DNA from: an uncultured Phocaeicola sp. | GTDB lineage: Bacteria; Bacteroidota; Bacteroidia; Bacteroidales; Bacteroidaceae | Length of the DNA: 64,000 bases | Direction: 5' to 3' | Assembly: GCA_947581855.1 (NCBI GenBank) | Contig: CANPVZ010000004.1 | Location: forward strand, 121,267-185,266 | In this document: positions 57,182 to 64,000 of the stretch, piece by piece | Numbering within the stretch: position 1 is the stretch's first letter | How the letters are laid out: every line of letters starts with the position of its first letter | Made by a program: the position numbers and the translations under genes | Notes under the pieces: generated by a model | What the model saw: only the letters and a program-made list of their open reading frames with translations | Database searches by the model: none | Told to the model about the DNA's origin: nothing

Positions 57182-60100
57182 TTATTTCTTGGTGTCCAGC
57201 TCTTTCAACAATTCCTCTACAGCTGTTTTCAACTGAGTGTCTTCTCCTTTGACAATGGTTTCCGGAGAATTAGCCACCTTGATGTCCGGTTCCAGTTGAG
57301 TGTTTTCCAGATAACTTCCGTCTGGTAATTGGTAGCCGATAACCGGAATACCGAACACGAGCGACGGATCTTGAAGGGTTTCCCAATTTACGCTGGTCAT
57401 GGTTCCCGGTACGGGCATACCTACCAACTTGCCTATATTCGTGTGCCGGTAAACCCACGGAGTGCCGTGTGCATTGGAGTAATTCGCCTCGCAGGTCAAC
57501 ATAATGGAAGGTTTGTTCCAACGGCGGCTCGGCATGTCGCAGGCTTCACGTCCGCGTACCACTTGGGTAAAGTATTTCTTTCCGCTGAACAGTATCTCGA
57601 TATCTTCGTGGAGGCGTCCGCCGCCATTGAAACGAGTATCGATAACGATTCCTTCACGATTATTGTATTTACCCAGTATATCAGAGTAAATGGTACGGAA
57701 GCTGCCGTCGTCCATCGAGGCGATGTGAACGTATCCTAAGCGGCCGTTCGACCACTTGTCCACGTCTTGCGCACGTTGTTTTACCCAGCGGCGATACAGG
57801 AGATATTCCATACCGCTGGTATTGTAAGGTTTCACCACTTCATCCCAACGTTCTTTGTTGCTCGGATTGTAGAAAGAAACTAGTACTTTCTGCGCGGTTT
57901 TACCGTTAAGCAGTATATTGTAGTCTGTTTCGGGAGTGATTTCTATTCCGTCGATTTTTTCGATGATAACTCCTGGGGCTGCTTTGGAGTGCTTATTATT
58001 GAACGGTCCCTTTTCAATGACTTCGGCAATACGCAATCCTTTTCCGGTATAATCCCAATCGAAGAATACACCTAAGTGGGCAGTGCTTTCACTTTGCAGA
58101 CTGGGACGGTAGCTGGAACCTGTATGCGATACGTTGAGTTCGCCCAGCATTTCGCTCAGCATTTCGGAAAAATCATAATTATTGTTGATGTGCGGCAAAA
58201 ACTTCCGGTAAACCTTAGTCATGGCTTCCCAATTCACTCCATGCAAGTTTTTCTCATAAAAACGTTTATTTATTTGAAGGCATACATGATTGAACATCGC
58301 TTCCCTTTCTTCCGAAGGGATCATTTTCATGTTACTAAAGACGCTTACCGGAGTACCCACACCGGACATACTGTTGATTTTCTTCATCATGTCGCCCAAT
58401 AAGTAGATGTTTCCTTTTTGGTCTGTGTCGAAAGTACCGTTACCCATACCTTTTTGGGCCAATTGCGGAGCACGCTTTTTCACATCAAGCTTCCAGAGGT
58501 CGTAGCCGCTTTCAAAGCGTGAAAGATAAAACAGCGTATTGCCGTCTTGAGTGATGATGGCATCTCCCAGAGAAGAAGAGTTCGGAGTGAGGCGAACGAT
58601 GCGATATTCGATGTTTTCCAATTCCACAACGATGTCTTTCGACTCTTTTTTATCACTGTTTTCTTTCTTTCCGTCTTTCTTGTCGTCCTTCTTTTTATCC
58701 TCTTTCTTTTTATTGTTTTGCTTTGCTTTTTCAGCCTCTTTCTTTTGTTCGGCTTCCAGTTCCTTTTGCAGTTCGTAATCTTCCTTGCTCATACGATATT
58801 TGTCATAAGCATCCTGATTTAGGAACACGAGCATTAAGTCGCCCATTGAACCCCACGATGCATGGTTGCGCATACCGTAGCGTTCTGTTTCAAATAGAAT
58901 GGCCTTACCGTCCATAACGAAACGCGGATTGTTATTCATATATCCGCTATTGGTTAAGTTGGTGATAGGTTTTCCGCCTTCCGCGCTTACCAGACCGATG
59001 TCGTAATACGGGTCATGACGATTACCCACAAACTCCAACGTAAACCATTTGCCGTCCGGCGACCAGCGGTAGGAGAAATCCCCGTTTGTATCGAAATGTG
59101 CGGAACCGTCGGTAATCTGACGTACCTTTTTGGTCTTCAGATTAACTACCATCAGGCGACTCCGGTCTTCCACAAAAGCCAATTCCTTTCCGTCCGGCGA
59201 GAATTGCGGATTTGTCCGTTCTATTGTGGATGATGGCAGAAGCGCTTCTTCTTCAATCAACGTGGCGTTAGGGAAATTCAAGTCCTCCTTGCGGGAAATC
59301 TTGGCAGTATAAAGTTGCCAGAGTCCGTTTCGTTCGCTTGCATAGGCAAGTGTACGGTTATCGGCGCCAAAAGTCACGTATTTTTCTGTAGCTGCGGTGT
59401 TGGTAATTTGTTTAGTGGTGACGTATTCGGTAGAGGTTACAAAAACTTCACCGCGAACCACGAATGCAATCTGTTTGCCATCCGGCGAAACGGAAGCGTC
59501 GCTACTTCCACGGGTTACCTTCATCAGCATAGGTTGTTCTTCATCATCGCAGAGTAGTTTGATATTTACCTTGCGGGGAGATTTACCTTTAGGCATTAGA
59601 TAGATTTCGCCATCGTAACTAAAGCATAAGGTTTCGTTTTTATCGATGGATAGAAAACGTACCGGGTGTGTTTTAAATGAGGTTACGGCTTTAACGCTTT
59701 TCGAATCGTTAGCAGGGAAAGCATACACATTCATACTTCCTTTACGTTCGCTCAAAAAGTATACCGTTTTTCCGTCCGCCGACAGTTTCGGATTGCGGTC
59801 TTCCCCTTTCCAATCGGTCAGTTGGGTATGTTTACCGTTTTGTGTATTGTACATCCATATATCTCGTGTGATAGAAGAGGTATGATGCTTGCGCCATTCA
59901 TTTTCAAAACCTTTCTTGTCTTGATAAAGGAATGTTTTCCCGTCCGGTGCGTAACAAACCGCTTCGGCGGGAGTAGCCAACACTTGTTGTGTTCGTCCGC
60001 CTTTTACCGGAACTTTATAGAGTTCGTTCATGGCAGCGCTGGGGAAAAGTGCGCTGCTTGCAGGGTCTTGAATAGCAGCCGTAAACAACACATACTTCCC

Positions 60101-60451
60101 GTCGGGAGTAAATGTGGTCGGTTGTTCGCCTGCGGAGTGAGTGGTCAACCGTTGTGCTGCGCCTCCTTCGGAAGACATGACGAAAACATCGAAATTGCCG
60201 TTCCGGTCGCTTGCAAAAGCTATTTGTTTACTGTCGGGTGACCATACCGGAGAACATTCGTACGAGTCTTGGCTCGTCAGGCGGATAGCCGTACCTCCAC
60301 CGGCAGTTACTTTGTAAAGGTCTCCTTTATAACAAAATACGATTTCTTTGCCGTCAGGCGATAATTGAACATCGCGCATCCATAGCGGAGATTGGGCAAA
60401 CACACCCATTGCGGCAAAGCTGATAGCAATAGACGTAAGTAGTTTTTTCAT
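57182..60451 (-). CDS. Exported tricorn-like S41 peptidase with beta-propeller
   Basis: 1089 residues with signal peptide (LLTSIAISFAAMGVFAQ). Residues about 25-540 carry TolB/WD40-like PD40 repeats, each with an SPDGKxIxF pattern (LSPDGKEIVFCYKGDLY, WSPDSKQIAFASDRNG, FTPDGKYVLFTAA). A very Lys/Glu-rich linker lies near 560-610. A tricorn C1/PDZ region (about 750-900, GVIIEKIDGIEI) precedes the S41 core with TRFNGGGRLHEDIE and the likely nucleophile Ser992 in ANYSNAHG. Such proteases trim peptides in the periplasm. It stands alone on minus. Confidence 0.92.
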   Translation of the reverse strand: MKKLLTSIAISFAAMGVFAQSPLWMRDVQLSPDGKEIVFCYKGDLYKVTAGGGTAIRLTSQDSYECSPVWSPDSKQIAFASDRNGNFDVFVMSSEGGAAQRLTTHSAGEQPTTFTPDGKYVLFTAAIQDPASSALFPSAAMNELYKVPVKGGRTQQVLATPAEAVCYAPDGKTFLYQDKKGFENEWRKHHTSSITRDIWMYNTQNGKHTQLTDWKGEDRNPKLSADGKTVYFLSERKGSMNVYAFPANDSKSVKAVTSFKTHPVRFLSIDKNETLCFSYDGEIYLMPKGKSPRKVNIKLLCDDEEQPMLMKVTRGSSDASVSPDGKQIAFVVRGEVFVTSTEYVTTKQITNTAATEKYVTFGADNRTLAYASERNGLWQLYTAKISRKEDLNFPNATLIEEEALLPSSTIERTNPQFSPDGKELAFVEDRSRLMVVNLKTKKVRQITDGSAHFDTNGDFSYRWSPDGKWFTLEFVGNRHDPYYDIGLVSAEGGKPITNLTNSGYMNNNPRFVMDGKAILFETERYGMRNHASWGSMGDLMLVFLNQDAYDKYRMSKEDYELQKELEAEQKKEAEKAKQNNKKKEDKKKDDKKDGKKENSDKKESKDIVVELENIEYRIVRLTPNSSSLGDAIITQDGNTLFYLSRFESGYDLWKLDVKKRAPQLAQKGMGNGTFDTDQKGNIYLLGDMMKKINSMSGVGTPVSVFSNMKMIPSEEREAMFNHVCLQINKRFYEKNLHGVNWEAMTKVYRKFLPHINNNYDFSEMLSEMLGELNVSHTGSSYRPSLQSESTAHLGVFFDWDYTGKGLRIAEVIEKGPFNNKHSKAAPGVIIEKIDGIEITPETDYNILLNGKTAQKVLVSFYNPSNKERWDEVVKPYNTSGMEYLLYRRWVKQRAQDVDKWSNGRLGYVHIASMDDGSFRTIYSDILGKYNNREGIVIDTRFNGGGRLHEDIEILFSGKKYFTQVVRGREACDMPSRRWNKPSIMLTCEANYSNAHGTPWVYRHTNIGKLVGMPVPGTMTSVNWETLQDPSLVFGIPVIGYQLPDGSYLENTQLEPDIKVANSPETIVKGEDTQLKTAVEELLKELDTKK

Positions 60452-60934
60452 TATTTCTTATACTGTTTAAATGTCTTGTAAGGTTGTTTAAAGTGTACAA
60501 ATATAGATATTTATAGCCATATGTCTTGCAAAAAGTAACGTATTTTTAGATATAAGTCTTTACGAAAACTCTTTGCTGTAGCAATTTGGAGGGTTGATAG
60601 CTGAGATAGAAGCGTCATAATGTACTTCTTATTATAAATTGTTTTCTCTATTTCATTTTGTGAATATTGAATTAAGCCAATGGGGATAGGGTATAACCGT
60701 GGGTAGTGGATAGAGGTATTTCTGACTTACCAACCTGTGAAGTAACGTTTTGCATATATTCGCGTCATCTTGCATTCTGACGATGTCATCGGTTATAGGA
60801 AGGAGGAGGGGAATTAACGGTTATTTTCCCTTTCAAAAAGATTTTCCAATAGAAGTGCTGCTTTTAGGATGCAGATAAGAGTTGTTTGAATTTTTAACCG
60901 ACGATATTTTTGCCTTCTTAGTAAAATACCCCTC

Positions 60935-61089
60935 TGAAACCCTTTATTGGAGGTCGTTTCAGAATTGTGCACAAACGCAACTTTCATTTGTGCACAATTC
61001 CACTTGCCGTTTGTGCACAAATGAGATCGGGATTTGTGCACATTCGACCTTTGCGTTTGTGCACACAAAAAGGATGTAAATAAAATTAT
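60935..61089 (+). repeat. Hairpin plus array of five 23-bp units centred on GTGCAC (copy B)
   Basis: GTGCAC at 60967, 60990, 61013, 61036 and 61059: again exactly 23 bp apart. It lies in the same orientation as copy A, is about 95 percent identical over 155 bp, and is preceded by the same TGAAAC/GTTTCA hairpin. It lies between the tricorn-like gene and sulP, both on minus, so its position relative to genes differs from copy A. The 60452-60934 stretch upstream shows no gene. Confidence 0.85.
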
Positions 61090-61106
61090 ACAGTGTTTAG
61101 CTGCTC

Positions 61107-61205
61107 TTCTCCATTTTAGTTGAAAAGTAAGGTTCTTTATGTTTATACTTTGCAACAGAGATACTTTTTAATGAAGAATGCATTCTCTAACTTGCTTTTT
61201 GACTT
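61107..61205 (+). repeat. Dispersed intergenic element, copy next to array B
   Basis: Starts TCTCCATTTTAGTTGAAAAG and ends near GAATGCATTCTCT, resembling 48796-48893 and more weakly 1815-1912. It follows the 23-bp array as at the first locus. Confidence 0.5.
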
Positions 61206-61243
61206 TAAAAAAGAGCCAATTCCGTTGACAACAATATGCCGAA

Positions 61244-62944
61244 TTATTCAATAGAAGAGGTTGCAACTAGTTCTTTCGCCTTGGCAAGAGCCTCATTGAT
61301 GTTGCTGCAAATATTCTCTTTACCCAGTAATTCGTAGAAACCCGACTTTTCGAGTACGGCATGAACCTTTTGATTGACACCCGAAAGTACAATAGTGATG
61401 TTCTCTTTTTGACTCATTGTACATAAATTGGTCAGGTTATGAATGCCGGTAGAATCGATAAAGGGAACTTTGCGCATACGTACAATACGCACTTTCGGAC
61501 GGTCGCCCAGTTGTGACATGGTTTCTTCAAATTTAGTAGCGATACCAAAGAAATAAGGACCGTTAATTTCGTACACTTCCACACCTTTCGGAATAAATAA
61601 GTGCTCTTCGTGTACCTCGAGGTCGGATTCCTGATTAGGGTCAATTTCGTCTTTGATAACAGAAATTTCCGTAGTTTCCATTACACGACGCATAAACAAT
61701 ACGCAAGCAATTACCAATCCCACTTCAATGGCGATAGTCAAGTCGAAAATCACCGTCAGGAAAAAAGTTATCAGCAATACCGTTACATCCGATTTCGGAT
61801 TCTTCAGCAACGCCTTGAAGGTGCGCCAACCGCTCATGTTGTAAGATACAATGACGAGTACTCCAGCCAGACAAGCCATAGGAATGTATTGTGCCAGAGG
61901 CATGAGAAACAAAAGAATCAATAATAATACTATGGCGTGTATGATTCCGGCCACAGGTGTTTTACCTCCGTTATTGATATTAGTCATGGTGCGGGCTATG
62001 GCTCCGGTTGCGGGTATTCCGCCAAAGAGGGGAGCAACGATATTGGCGGCGCCTTGCGCAATCAATTCAGTGTTCGAATCATGGCGGTCGCCAATCACGC
62101 CATCGGCAACCGTAGCCGAAAGAAGCGATTCGATAGCTCCCAATACTGCGATCGTAATCGCTACGGGAAATAAATTCTTGATAGCCTCCCAATTCAGCTC
62201 CGGTACTACGGCGTCAGGAAGTTGGGCTTGAATGGTAAACCGGTCTCCTATGGTATCGATACAAGTAATGCCTCCGTATATTTTTAGTAAATAAACGGCT
62301 ATAGTAATCACGATAATAGCAATGAGCGATCCCGGTATCTTTTTCGAGAATTTGGGAGTGATGGCAATAATGAACACGCTGGCTATACTCACGAGGGTGT
62401 TCCACCAGTTTACCGTATCGAAATGGCGGAAATAGATCATCCATTTGCCGACAAAATCACCCGGTACCTTTTCGCCGCCGAAATTCAGTCCGAAAACATC
62501 TGCTATCTGTGTGGTGAAAATAGTGACGGCAATACCGCTCGTAAACCCTACAATAATAGGATAGGGAATAAATTTAATAACGGCTCCCAGCTTGAAGACT
62601 CCTAATAATATAAGGAGTACGCCTGCTATAAGTGTGGCTACCGTGAGTCCGCTGATTCCATATTGTTGAATGATGCCGTAAATAATCACAATAAATGCAC
62701 CGGTAGGACCGCCTATCTGTACTTTGCTGCCTCCCAGCATAGAAATGATAAAACCTGCTACAATGGCCGTAATGATACCTTTTTCCGGCGATACGCCGGA
62801 AGCGATACCGAATGCAATAGCCAGTGGCAAAGCGACAATGCCCACGATGATGCCGGCCATTAAATCGGCCATAAATGTTGTTTGGTTATAATTCTTTAAA
62901 GCAGAAACTAACTTAGGTTTGAATTCGAACGCTTTCATTTGCAT
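61244..62944 (-). CDS. SulP-family anion transporter with STAS domain
   Basis: 566 residues, the normal SulP length. Ten or more membrane helices include the family signature region VGIVALPLAIAFGIASGVSP and GPTGAFIVIIYGIIQQYGIS, and GGIPATGAIARTMTNINNGG. A C-terminal cytoplasmic STAS domain (about 450-560) contains VRMRKVPFIDSTGIHNLTNL. SulP proteins carry sulfate, bicarbonate or other anions; the substrate here is not resolved. It is divergent from rubrerythrin, with about 150 bp between the starts. Confidence 0.95.
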   Translation of the reverse strand: MQMKAFEFKPKLVSALKNYNQTTFMADLMAGIIVGIVALPLAIAFGIASGVSPEKGIITAIVAGFIISMLGGSKVQIGGPTGAFIVIIYGIIQQYGISGLTVATLIAGVLLILLGVFKLGAVIKFIPYPIIVGFTSGIAVTIFTTQIADVFGLNFGGEKVPGDFVGKWMIYFRHFDTVNWWNTLVSIASVFIIAITPKFSKKIPGSLIAIIVITIAVYLLKIYGGITCIDTIGDRFTIQAQLPDAVVPELNWEAIKNLFPVAITIAVLGAIESLLSATVADGVIGDRHDSNTELIAQGAANIVAPLFGGIPATGAIARTMTNINNGGKTPVAGIIHAIVLLLILLFLMPLAQYIPMACLAGVLVIVSYNMSGWRTFKALLKNPKSDVTVLLITFFLTVIFDLTIAIEVGLVIACVLFMRRVMETTEISVIKDEIDPNQESDLEVHEEHLFIPKGVEVYEINGPYFFGIATKFEETMSQLGDRPKVRIVRMRKVPFIDSTGIHNLTNLCTMSQKENITIVLSGVNQKVHAVLEKSGFYELLGKENICSNINEALAKAKELVATSSIE

Positions 62945-63092
62945 TTTTTTTGTCTTGAATATTTTGAGGATGCAAAATTAAATCCTTTTAAGAAAATCAA
63001 CAAACCTTTTATATAATAAAACAATAAATCTTGAACATAAACCTTTCGAAAATGTTTCTATATCAAACATTCATTTATAAATAAAAACAAAT

Positions 63093-63671
63093 ATGGGTAA
63101 AAGTGTAAAAGGTACGCAAACCGAAAAAAATTTGTTGGCATCTTTTGCCGGTGAGTCGCAGGCACGGATGCGTTATACTTATTTTTCTGAAGTAGCGGCA
63201 AAAGAAGGCTACGAACAAATCTCTGCTATTTTTATGGAAACGGCGGAACAGGAACGCATGCATGCCAAACGCATGTTCCGTTTTCTCGAGGGAGGGATCC
63301 TCGAAATTCAGGCATCCTATCCGGCAGGTGTAATTAGTACTACTGCTGAGAATCTAAAACAAGCGGCAGCGGGAGAACATGAGGAGTGGTATGTAGATTA
63401 TCCGAAGTTTGCCGATATTGCCGAACAAGAAGGGTTCCCCGACATTGCGAAAATGTATCGTAATATTTGTGTGGCGGAGCAAGGACATGAAGAGCGTTAT
63501 CTAACTTTGTTAAAACATCTTGAGAACGGCGAAACCTTCAAAAAAGAAGAAGAAACCATCTGGATATGCCGGAAATGCGGTTACATTTATTATGGCGAGG
63601 AAGCTCCGAAAGTTTGTCCCGCTTGTTTGCACCCACAAGCATATTTTGAAGTGAAGCCCACCAATTACTAA
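63093..63671 (+). CDS. rbr: Rubrerythrin
   Basis: 192 residues. Non-heme iron peroxidase that protects anaerobes from hydrogen peroxide. The N-terminal ferritin-like domain has the diiron ligands in ASFAGESQARMRYTYFSEVA, METAEQERMHAKRMFRF, and GEHEEWYVDYPKF...EQGHEERY. The C-terminal rubredoxin-like domain binds Fe with CRKCGYIYYGEEAPKVCPAC. The strong terminator at 63709 follows. Its presence fits an obligately anaerobic host. Confidence 0.97.
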   Translation: MGKSVKGTQTEKNLLASFAGESQARMRYTYFSEVAAKEGYEQISAIFMETAEQERMHAKRMFRFLEGGILEIQASYPAGVISTTAENLKQAAAGEHEEWYVDYPKFADIAEQEGFPDIAKMYRNICVAEQGHEERYLTLLKHLENGETFKKEEETIWICRKCGYIYYGEEAPKVCPACLHPQAYFEVKPTNY

Positions 63672-63708
63672 TTAAGTATAATAGTTCCCCTTGAAGCAAG
63701 GAGAATGC

Positions 63709-63750
63709 AGCCCTTTTTGAATTGAAAGATTCAAAAAGGGCTTTTCTTTT
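63709..63750 (+). terminator. Intrinsic terminator after rubrerythrin
   Basis: AGCCCTTTTTGAAT (63709-63722) pairs perfectly with ATTCAAAAAGGGCT (63729-63742) around a 6-nt loop and is followed by TTTCTTTT. It is the clearest rho-independent terminator in the window. Confidence 0.9.
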
Positions 63751-63790
63751 AAAGAAAATGCCAAAAAATAGATTTTTTCTTGCGGAAATG

Positions 63791-63821
63791 TTTGGAGGTA
63801 TGAAAAAAATGTCTACCTTTG
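63791..63821 (+). promoter_or_regulatory. Consensus promoter TTTG-N19-TACCTTTG for tRNA-Asp
   Basis: TTTG at 63791-63794 and TACCTTTG at 63814-63821, spaced by 19 nt, match the Bacteroidetes primary promoter. The start of transcription would be near 63828, about 29 nt before the tRNA. Confidence 0.82.
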
Positions 63822-63856
63822 CATCCGCAATCGAGAGAGATTGATAAAGAAAAATT

Positions 63857-63930
63857 GGTGCGTTAGTTCAGTTGGTTAGAATACATGCCTGTCACGCATG
63901 GGGTCACGGGTTCGAGTCCCGTACGCACCG
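63857..63930 (+). tRNA. tRNA-Asp (anticodon GTC)
   Basis: 74-nt cloverleaf: acceptor GGTGCGT pairs with ACGCACC plus discriminator G; the D-loop contains AGTTGGTTAGA; the anticodon stem CATGC/GCATG encloses CTGTCAC with anticodon GTC; the T-arm contains GGTTCGAGTCC. CCA is not encoded. Its own promoter lies upstream. Confidence 0.97.
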
Positions 63931-63969
63931 CGTATAACACTTATAATAAGGAAGTTTTATAAAAAGCAC

Positions 63970-64000
63970 CCGGAAAAGTACCCGTTATTCACTTTTCCGG
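63970..64000 (+). terminator. Perfect 10-bp hairpin at the right edge, after tRNA-Asp
   Basis: CCGGAAAAGT (63970-63979) pairs perfectly with ACTTTTCCGG (63991-64000). Probably the tRNA terminator. The following sequence is outside the window, so a T-tract cannot be checked. Confidence 0.5.

Noticed and set aside
57065..57328. 87-codon frame overlapping the end of the tricorn-like gene
   Set aside because: It starts in a terminator hairpin and overlaps the opposite-strand S41 peptidase coding region.
60960..61074. CRISPR array
   Set aside because: The 23-bp spacing contains a 12-bp palindrome core, not a long direct repeat with variable spacers; there are only five units, no leader and no Cas genes.
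60814..61155. 113-codon minus-strand frame over array B
   Set aside because: It covers the repeat array and dispersed element; composition is explained by the repeats.
63857..64000. Integration site at the tRNA-Asp gene
   Set aside because: tRNA ends are common integration targets, but no integrase or repeated tRNA end is visible before the window stops.

Overview
The window is a chromosomal segment of a Bacteroidales gut-type bacterium, most likely Bacteroidaceae. The signs are three SusC/SusD pairs, an ECF-sigma/FecR regulatory pair, DUF families typical of the phylum (DUF3826, DUF4294, DUF4957/DUF5123-like, DUF6660-like), and promoters of the Bacteroidetes form TTTG-N19-TAnnTTTG, seen clearly upstream of positions 6286, 33200 (minus strand) and the tRNA at 63857. 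Nothing reads as a phage, plasmid or complete insertion sequence, and no recombinase or transposase gene was found.

Layout. 1-6151 is housekeeping: the end of ychF, lgt, mutS, a DUF454 membrane protein and a voltage-gated-type ion channel. 6211-33023 is a polysaccharide utilization locus (PUL), probably for pectin or homogalacturonan because it carries a PL1-type pectate lyase with a DUF3826 partner. Its first operon holds a secreted TIM-barrel epimerase-like protein, the ECF sigma factor, FecR anti-sigma, an STN-containing SusC and its SusD. Next come two convergent copies of a beta-helix lipoprotein-SusC-SusD unit (15086-22235 on plus, 22816-30035 on minus), then the lyase and DUF3826 genes. 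33120-33200 is a possible tiny membrane-peptide gene with its own promoter and terminator. 33699-42908 holds leuS, a YitT protein, an XTP pyrophosphatase, an alpha/beta hydrolase, a methyltransferase, nadA and a SpoU-type RNA methylase. 43091-53777 holds a DUF4294 protein, a hybrid-sensor-like histidine kinase without a regulator, an HHH/beta-rich exported protein, a radical SAM protein, a GNAT enzyme, an unknown secreted protein and a membrane protein overlapping a Na+(K+)/H+ antiporter. 53922-56801 is an AT-rich, cysteine-rich three-gene cluster around a TonB receptor. 57182-63930 holds a tricorn-like protease, a SulP transporter, rubrerythrin and tRNA-Asp.

How the PUL may work: the sigma factor is made from a housekeeping promoter together with the epimerase-like gene. 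A 10-bp motif, GTGTCTATTA, lies before fecR, before a truncated susC that heads the second operon, and before the pectate lyase. It is the best candidate for the -10 part of the ECF sigma promoter. Sugar binding at the STN-bearing SusC would signal through FecR to switch on the receptor pairs and the lyase.

The most unusual structures are: two copies, 59.3 kb apart, of an array of five TTTGTGCACAAA-like palindromes at exactly 23-bp spacing; a perfect 47-bp inverted repeat (14956-15002 and 30113-30159) bounding the mirrored 15-kb susC/D duplication and cutting off a susC gene; nested palindromes in the centre of that duplication; a 77-bp inverted repeat flanking the HHH gene; and the isolated small gene at 33.1-33.3 kb.
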